DNA of 5,630 bases, taken from positions 1 through 5,630 of the forward strand of contig CAKTFD010000116.1 of assembly GCA_934553285.1 (NCBI GenBank), written 5' to 3'. Positions 1-4,304 of this stretch are shown here, one piece after another (positions within the stretch are counted from its first letter, which is position 1; each line of letters begins with the position of its first letter). Under the pieces are notes generated by a model. That model did not search any database and was not told the origin of the DNA. It saw nothing but the letters and a program-made list of their open reading frames with translations. The stretch is from an uncultured Faecalibacterium sp. (GTDB taxonomy: Bacteria > Bacillota > Clostridia > Oscillospirales > Ruminococcaceae). The position numbers and the translations under genes are program-made.

Positions 1-4
1 TGTT

Positions 5-2047
5 TCAGCGTGCCAGCAGGACTGCAACAGTCACGTCCTTGGCATCGGCGCTGCGGTCAAATGCGCCGCCGTCCTGCATGGCAAAGCGGATCTCGTAGAC
101 CTTTTTTGCACTCAGCCGGCCTCCGGCGTTTTCCAGCGACCAGTTCTCGGTGATCTGGCGGTAGGTGCCGTCTGCGCCCAGAGCAAACAGTTTGTAGTCC
201 TCGGCCTTGCCGGTCAGACCGTTCACCCGGATGGCAGCAGTGGTCTGGGGATGCAGGTTCTCAAAGGTGACGGTGTGCAGCCAGGTGGCAGGGGTGCCCT
301 GTCCGCCGGCAGCCGCAAATTCCTCGGCAGTGACCACCGTGCGGCGGGTCTTATCCAGATCCACCTTGCGGTAGGGCATCTCCGGCAGATAGACGAACCG
401 ATCCTGCAGGCGGAGCAGTTCCTTGTAACCGGTGGGGCAGTACAGCTTGTTGCCGTCGCGCCCTGCATACATGCCGATAGCCATGTTGTTGTAGCCGTAC
501 AGGGATGCAACATCCACCGTAAGCACCGTTTTGCCGGTAGCAAAGTCCAGCACGATATACTGCCACATGCCGCTGTCCACATCCTGCACAAAGCCGTAGA
601 TGTAGCCGGTGGAGGTGGAGAGCTTCATCATGGAGGTGTCGCTCAGGTCCTCGCGGCACCAGACGTTCTTCATCGTCCAGCCGTTGTCGGTCCGGATGGT
701 ATCCACGCGCTCGATGCCGGGCATGATCATGCAGTTGCCCTTCATCAGCCAGTTGCGGTCGTAGATATTCTCGTAGCTCTGGATGGAGGAGTCGCTGTCC
801 GGCTTTGCCAGGTTGGGGCTGCCTGCACCGAACCAGTTGCAGACGATGGTGCTGGTGTGCCCATCGCCAAAATCATACACGATGGCGGAGTTTTCCACCG
901 ATACCGGCATATTGGCGGGCAGGCAATCGAGGATCGGGTGGCTGGCTACCACTTCGCCGGTCTTGATATCCACGGCGATCAGGCTGACCGTTTCCAGGTT
1001 ATCGGTAAAGAACACCAGCTCCCGGCTAAGCGAGGGCGAGCAGCCGCTGCCCCATGCCAGGCCGCCGCCGGTGGTGGCTGCGCCTTCCCGGCTGTCCTTT
1101 GCGCCTGCGCTCTCGTAGGGGGTGCGCCAGACCACTTCCACACCGTTGTTTGCGCGCAGCAGGTAGCAGGCAAGGTTCGTCAGGATAACTGCACCCTCCC
1201 GGCAGGAGGCGATGCCGTTCTCCGCGCCTTCGCCGGGGGTAAAGGCAAACACATGCACCTCGTGGGCAAGGTCTGCGGTGCCGCCGGACAGGATGGTATC
1301 GATGGCGGCGCGGGAAATATAGCCCATGGCGCCCTGCTGGCCGCGGCTGGGATAGATGCGGAAGCCGCCGGTCACAAACCACAGGTTGCCCTCGTAGTCG
1401 AATACGATGGACAGCAGGTTCTGCTGCAGGGTGCTGCCCAGCACCTTCTCGGCAGCTTCCTTGATGTTGATATCCAGCACCTTTTCAAACACCTGCAACG
1501 GGGTGCCGTTTTCATCGGTGGCCTTGAGCATCAGCACATGGTTATGGCTGGTGGGGCAGACGATGAGGTTGCGCCCGTCCACAAAGGAGTAGGAGCTTTG
1601 GATCACATAGCCGCCGCCATCGTGCTTTGTGGGAGAGAAGCAGCCGATGGTGCGCACCTCCGCTGCATCCAGGTCGCGGATGGCCAGGCCGCCCAGGAAG
1701 GGGCTGACCGGGTTATCAAAGTTATCAAAGAAAATGGCAGGCGATGCATTGGGGTTCACCTTTTCCATCGCAACGTTCACTTCCGGGCAGATGCCGATGG
1801 GCAGCACTGCATCGGTGGAGTCGGTATTATAGCAGTCGTGGTGGATATTGGACTCACTGGTGCCCATAAAAGGGTTGACGTCCAGCACCTTACGGGTCAG
1901 CGGCTTGGGAGGCAGAGCCGTTTCGGCACCGCCGCTCCACAAAGCGGACAGGCAATTGGTTTCGGCTGCATGGGCGGCAGGGCTGATGCCACAGGCCAGC
2001 AGTGCCAGGGCGGAAGTGCTGATAAAACTGCGTCTTGTCATTTTCAT
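5..2047 (-). CDS. Tat-exported, PQQ/WD-like beta-propeller protein of unknown function
   Basis: This gene encodes a 680-residue exported protein; I do not know its function. Residues 1-28 form a twin-arginine signal: T4-R5-R6-S7-F8-I9, a hydrophobic stretch (A13-A18), then an AHA|A signal-peptidase site at 25-28. A lipobox-like L-L-A-C ends at C19, so lipid anchoring is possible. Residues 50-90 carry an N-P-F-M...S-N-x-H-H-D-x-Y-x-T-D signature. Residues 130-555 show recurring blade-like strands, such as the PQQ-repeat-like LIAVDIKTGEVV (356-367) and YIVLDFATGKTV (497-508). Residues 565-680 look like a separate, probably beta-rich, domain. From memory, the body resembles exported hypothetical propeller proteins of actinobacteria, including the G-G-G-Y, P-G-I-E-R-V-D and LDFxTGxTV stretches. 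Thirteen cysteines follow the signal core. No catalytic motif is recognised. The start at 2047 is chosen because GGAGG lies 9 bases upstream; an in-frame start at 2092 would add residues before the Tat motif and lacks that support. The ORF ends with TGA near the window edge. Confidence 0.88.
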   Translation of the reverse strand: MKMTRRSFISTSALALLACGISPAAHAAETNCLSALWSGGAETALPPKPLTRKVLDVNPFMGTSESNIHHDCYNTDSTDAVLPIGICPEVNVAMEKVNPNASPAIFFDNFDNPVSPFLGGLAIRDLDAAEVRTIGCFSPTKHDGGGYVIQSSYSFVDGRNLIVCPTSHNHVLMLKATDENGTPLQVFEKVLDINIKEAAEKVLGSTLQQNLLSIVFDYEGNLWFVTGGFRIYPSRGQQGAMGYISRAAIDTILSGGTADLAHEVHVFAFTPGEGAENGIASCREGAVILTNLACYLLRANNGVEVVWRTPYESAGAKDSREGAATTGGGLAWGSGCSPSLSRELVFFTDNLETVSLIAVDIKTGEVVASHPILDCLPANMPVSVENSAIVYDFGDGHTSTIVCNWFGAGSPNLAKPDSDSSIQSYENIYDRNWLMKGNCMIMPGIERVDTIRTDNGWTMKNVWCREDLSDTSMMKLSTSTGYIYGFVQDVDSGMWQYIVLDFATGKTVLTVDVASLYGYNNMAIGMYAGRDGNKLYCPTGYKELLRLQDRFVYLPEMPYRKVDLDKTRRTVVTAEEFAAAGGQGTPATWLHTVTFENLHPQTTAAIRVNGLTGKAEDYKLFALGADGTYRQITENWSLENAGGRLSAKKVYEIRFAMQDGGAFDRSADAKDVTVAVLLAR

Positions 2048-2184
2048 CGTATCGTTCCTCCGAGAAGTTTTGTGCGTTATCATCAGGAGCACAGCGGCTC
2101 AAACTATAAGGGACGCAGCGGCAGGCCTGCCGCCGGGAGCGTTCGGGCAGCGTGTTTTCCGGTGCTGCCGTACGGTTTCTCTAT
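2048..2184 (-). other. Structured 5' leader of the Tat-exported protein gene
   Basis: If transcription starts about 7 bases after the proposed -10, the mRNA has an untranslated leader of about 137 bases. It can fold into at least two hairpins. GGCAGC at one side (2164-2169) pairs with GCTGCC (2146-2151) around a 12-base loop. A perfect 16-base palindrome lies at 2118-2133 and can fold as a 6-bp stem with a GGCC loop. Neither hairpin is followed by a U-run, so neither is a terminator. I do not recognise a known riboswitch class. The leader length depends on an unconfirmed promoter. Confidence 0.35.
2057..2061 (-). promoter_or_regulatory. Ribosome binding site of the Tat-exported protein gene
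   Basis: GGAGG on the minus strand lies 9 bases before the ATG at 2047. It supports that start over the upstream ATG at 2092 and over the next in-frame ATG at 2041, which would have a 15-base spacing. Confidence 0.8.
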
Positions 2185-2190
2185 AAATAT

Positions 2191-2219
2191 ATTGTATCAT
2201 CTCCGCCTGTTTTCTGCAT
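2191..2219 (-). promoter_or_regulatory. Candidate promoter (extended -10, poor -35) for the Tat-exported protein gene
   Basis: On the minus strand, TGATACAAT (2199-2191) is an extended -10: TG, one base, then TACAAT, one mismatch from TATAAT. At 17-base spacing the -35 position (2219-2214) reads ATGCAG, which matches only two of six consensus bases. Such a promoter would be expected to rely on the extended -10 and/or an activator. An AT-rich stretch follows the -10, in an otherwise GC-rich window. The promoter lies between the operon terminator and the gene, so it would serve only that gene. Confidence 0.5.
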
Positions 2220-2240
2220 GTATCATTCACGCAGAAAACA
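2208..2240. repeat. Perfect 10-bp inverted repeat, candidate operator
   Basis: TGTTTTCTGC (2208-2217) and GCAGAAAACA (2231-2240) are perfect inverted repeats with a 13-base spacer. The downstream arm overlaps the predicted -35 position and adjoins the -35/-10 spacer of the candidate promoter. No T-run follows either arm on either strand, so it is not an intrinsic terminator. Its place just upstream of the -10 and its symmetry fit a binding site for a dimeric regulator. The regulator is not encoded in the window. Confidence 0.55.
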
Positions 2241-2255
2241 CCCTCATTCACGCAG
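2223..2255 (-). repeat. Two 12-base direct repeats 21 bases apart, candidate activator site
   Basis: On the minus strand CTGCGTGAATGA occurs at 2255-2244 and again, identically, at 2234-2223. The start-to-start distance is 21 bases, two helical turns, which puts both copies on the same DNA face. The promoter-proximal copy ends 3 bases before the predicted -35 hexamer. Paired direct half-sites at 21-bp spacing beside a weak -35 are the known arrangement of AraC at araI1-I2. The copies interleave with the inverted repeat at 2208-2240. That an AraC-family protein binds here is inference. Confidence 0.55.
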
Positions 2256-2276
2256 GTTTTGGCTGCAGCCGGGCGC

Positions 2277-2319
2277 AAAAAGGGGCCGCCGCATCCGATA
2301 CCATGCAGCAGCCCCTTTT
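2277..2319 (-). terminator. Intrinsic terminator of the ABC transporter operon
   Basis: Forty bases past the last permease stop codon, AAAAGGGGC (2319-2311 on the minus strand) pairs perfectly with GCCCCTTTT (2286-2278), and the run continues to five T at 2281-2277. A 24-base loop separates the arms; it may hold a 4-bp inner stem (GCAT/ATGC at 2306-2303 and 2294-2291). The A-tract/GC stem/U-tract layout is that of a Rho-independent terminator. The plus strand has four T after the stem, so weak bidirectional action is possible, but no plus-strand gene needs it. Confidence 0.75.
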
Positions 2320-2358
2320 GGGAAAGGAGAACCTATGATGAAACTTTTGCGCCTGCTC

Positions 2359-3225
2359 TCAGCCTTTGACGCCGCCAAGCGCCACACCGCGGACGATGAA
2401 CTTTGAGAGCAGCAGGTAAACGATGATAACAGGCAGGATGGCGATGGCGACCAGCATATAAACTTTGCCCATATCGAATTTGAGGAAATCCGCACTGCGC
2501 AGCTGCGCAATGAGGATGGGCAGGGTCTTTTTATCCGCTGTATCCAGCACCAGTGCCGGGATAAAGTAGTTGTTCCAGCTTGCCACAAAGGAGAAGATGG
2601 CCTGCACCGCCAGAGCGGGCTTCATGATCGGAAGCACGATGTGGTTGAAGATGTAAAACTCCCCTGCCCCATCGATGCGAGCCGCTTCCACGATCTCCAT
2701 GGGAAGTGATGCATCCAGGTACTGCTTCATGAAAAAGAACACGGCCGGGGCTGCAATACTGGGAACGATGAGCGGGATAAAGCTGTTTTTCAGGCCCATT
2801 TTGGTGATGAGCTGCAAAAAGCCCAGCGCCGACACCTGGGTGGGCATTGTCATGATCAGCAGGATGAGCGCAAATGCAGCCTTTTTGAACCTGAAATTGT
2901 AGGCATAGATGCCATAGGCCGTAAGTGCTGAAAAGTAGACGCTGAGCGCCGCCGAGCAGGCAGAAACGATCAGGCTGTTCTTCACGCCGGACATCACCGG
3001 GATATTGGCATCCGACAGCACATTTTTCAGGTTCGTCAGCAGCGATCTGCCGGGCAGAAGGGAGAAGCCCTTCTGGATCTCAAAATGGGTGCGGGTAGAG
3101 TTGATGAGCAGCACATAGAAGAAGAACAGGCACAGAAAGCTCAGCAGCACCAGCACTGCATAGCTCACCGTACGGCGGGCAGCAAGCGTTGCCTTTTCCG
3201 ATTTTGTTTTCACTGCATGTGACAT
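2359..3225 (-). CDS. Carbohydrate ABC transporter permease (CUT1, MalG-like)
   Basis: This gene encodes a 288-residue inner subunit of a sugar importer. It forms the membrane channel with the upstream permease. It has a basic cytoplasmic N-terminus and about six membrane segments (roughly residues 19-41, 84-106, 115-136, 148-167, 203-222 and 255-277). The EAA loop that docks the ATPase is clear: E-A-A-R-I-D-G-A-G-E-F at 180-190, followed by the I-V-L-P-I-M-K-P segment at 196-203. The C-terminus F-I-V-R-G...G-G-V-K-G is the usual ending of MalG/LacG-type permeases, and the length is normal, so the gene is complete. Its ATG overlaps the upstream TAA by one base (TAATG). Its ribosome site, GGGAGG, lies inside the last codons of the upstream gene, indicating translational coupling. 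The substrate cannot be read from the sequence. Confidence 0.95.
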   Translation of the reverse strand: MSHAVKTKSEKATLAARRTVSYAVLVLLSFLCLFFFYVLLINSTRTHFEIQKGFSLLPGRSLLTNLKNVLSDANIPVMSGVKNSLIVSACSAALSVYFSALTAYGIYAYNFRFKKAAFALILLIMTMPTQVSALGFLQLITKMGLKNSFIPLIVPSIAAPAVFFFMKQYLDASLPMEIVEAARIDGAGEFYIFNHIVLPIMKPALAVQAIFSFVASWNNYFIPALVLDTADKKTLPILIAQLRSADFLKFDMGKVYMLVAIAILPVIIVYLLLSKFIVRGVALGGVKG

Positions 3226-4199
3226 TATGCTTTACCTCCCTTCGCCTGTCTGGCTGCCTGTTTGCGGGCCTTGCGCTCCGCTTTGCTCAGGCCGTCCTCC
3301 TCCCGGGTAAGCGAGAAGTAGACCACCACGCAGAGCACTGCGCATACCAGGAACAGCACCACCGAAACTGCACCGGCCATGCCATAGTTCTTGCTGAACA
3401 GATGGTTGTTCAGGTACATGATCATGGTGGTGGAGGTGCGGTCCGGGCCGCCTTTTCCGTTCGTCAGGATCTGCGGCACATCAAACATCTGCAGGCCGCC
3501 GATCATGGAGGTGATCATCACATAGACCAAGATCGGCCGGATGAGGGGGATGGTGATCTTCCAGAACATCTGATTCGGGCTGCAGCCATCCAGTTCTGCC
3601 GCTTCGTACAGGGTAGGATCCACGCCCATAATGGCTGCCATCAGCATGATGGTGGTGTTGCCGAACCACATCAGAAAGTTCATCAGGCCGATCAGCCCCC
3701 GGTTGCCCCAGACCGTATTCAAAAAGCTGAACGGCTGTTTGAGCAGCCCCATGCTCACCAGTGCCGCATTCACCGGGCCATTGTCCGAGAAAAGCGCAAA
3801 GAACAGCATGGCAAAGGCCGATGCCATGATCAGGTTTGGCATGTAGATGACCGTTTTAAAGAAGGTCTGCCCCTTGAGTTTGAGCCGCAGGTCGGTAAAC
3901 CATGCCGCCAGCAGCAGCGAAACTGCGATCTGCGGGATAAAGCCGATGATCCAGAGCAGCAGCGTGTTGCCAAAGTATTTGGGCAGGTCGGTAGAAAACA
4001 GGGTGATGTAGTTTTTCAGGCCCACAAAGTTAGGGCCGATGATCTTTAACCCGCTGCGGAAGTATTCAAAAAAGCTGTAGTAAATGGTAGAACCCAGCGG
4101 GATCAGCTGAAACACTGCAAAGATGATAAAAAACGGTGCGATGAAGATGTAGCCCCATTTGGCATAGCTGATCGAGCTTTTCTTTTTGGTTTTATGCAT
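3225..4199 (-). CDS. Carbohydrate ABC transporter permease (CUT1, MalF-like)
   Basis: This 324-residue permease pairs with the MalG-like subunit encoded next to it. A basic N-terminus precedes a first membrane helix at about 15-38, and further hydrophobic segments lie near 78-101, 118-138, 168-192, 218-237 and 274-296. The EAA loop is E-A-A-E-L-D-G-C-S-P at 199-208, followed by I-T-I-P-L-I-R-P at 215-222. The segment G-G-P-D-R-T-S-T-T at 250-258 is typical of CUT1 MalF/LacF/UgpA-type subunits. The C-terminal tail (about 299-324) is very basic, rich in Lys, Arg and Ala, and probably cytoplasmic. The ORF could extend 18 codons upstream to 4253, but that would run through the intergenic hairpin. 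The ATG at 4199 has AGGAGGG 7 bases upstream, so I use it. The next gene overlaps it by one base. Confidence 0.95.
   Translation of the reverse strand: MHKTKKKSSISYAKWGYIFIAPFFIIFAVFQLIPLGSTIYYSFFEYFRSGLKIIGPNFVGLKNYITLFSTDLPKYFGNTLLLWIIGFIPQIAVSLLLAAWFTDLRLKLKGQTFFKTVIYMPNLIMASAFAMLFFALFSDNGPVNAALVSMGLLKQPFSFLNTVWGNRGLIGLMNFLMWFGNTTIMLMAAIMGVDPTLYEAAELDGCSPNQMFWKITIPLIRPILVYVMITSMIGGLQMFDVPQILTNGKGGPDRTSTTMIMYLNNHLFSKNYGMAGAVSVVLFLVCAVLCVVVYFSLTREEDGLSKAERKARKQAARQAKGGKA
3235..3240 (-). promoter_or_regulatory. Ribosome binding site of the MalG-like permease, inside the preceding gene
   Basis: GGGAGG, 9 bases before the ATG at 3225, lies within the Lys-Gly-Gly codons at the end of the MalF-like gene. 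With the TAATG overlap, this lets ribosomes that finish the first permease start the second, giving matched amounts of the two channel subunits. Confidence 0.75.
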
Positions 4200-4206
4200 G
4201 GAACTG

Positions 4207-4213
4207 CCCTCCT
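4207..4213 (-). promoter_or_regulatory. Ribosome binding site of the MalF-like permease
   Basis: AGGAGGG on the minus strand, 7 bases before the ATG at 4199, decides this start over an upstream in-frame alternative at 4253. It lies just beyond the intergenic hairpin and should be accessible when that hairpin is folded. Confidence 0.8.
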
Positions 4214-4221
4214 GACGTACG

Positions 4222-4278
4222 CTGCATCCAACAAAAGGGGCGGGCGGGAACATCGTCCAGCCCGCCCCTCTGATGCAG
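4222..4278 (-). terminator. Intergenic GC hairpin: partial terminator or mRNA stabiliser
   Basis: This structure lies between the binding-protein stop and the first permease. The core stem pairs AGGGGCGGGC with GCCCGCCCCT (4269-4260 with 4245-4236 on the minus strand), extended past one mismatch by 3 bp around a 6-base loop. On the transcript strand it is followed by a short TTTT (the last stem base plus three) and then G, which is too short for a strong terminator. An outer 7-bp helix (CTGCATC 4278-4272 with GATGCAG 4228-4222) can close around the core and trap the U-run in an internal loop. A hairpin here is the known device in binding-protein transport operons for making more binding protein than permease, by protecting the upstream mRNA or by partial termination. 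Which applies here is inference. Confidence 0.65.
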
Positions 4279-4304
4279 TTTTATAGTTTTGCTTCAGGCG
4301 TGCA

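Noticed and set aside
2048..2092. A 15-codon N-terminal extension of the Tat-exported protein.
   Set aside because: It includes the GGAGG ribosome site of the shorter start and would push the twin-arginine motif away from the N-terminus. The second Arg pair in it (S-R-R-N-D) does not fit the Tat consensus.
251..2338. A 695-codon plus-strand open frame opposite the Tat-exported gene.
   Set aside because: It is in codon register with the real gene. Antisense stops in this register need sense TTA, CTA or TCA codons, which GC-rich genes avoid. The translation is a low-complexity His/Gly/Ala mixture with no motifs, while the minus-strand protein has a Tat signal and propeller-like repeats.
3189..4049. 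A 286-codon plus-strand open frame opposite the MalF-like permease.
   Set aside because: It is also in register with the sense codons and has the same codon-bias explanation. Its translation is rich in His and Gln with no membrane or enzyme signature, whereas the sense strand encodes a clear permease with an EAA loop.
4200..4253. An 18-codon N-terminal extension of the MalF-like permease.
   Set aside because: It would be encoded by the intergenic hairpin and the ribosome binding site itself. The ATG at 4199 has a well-placed AGGAGGG.
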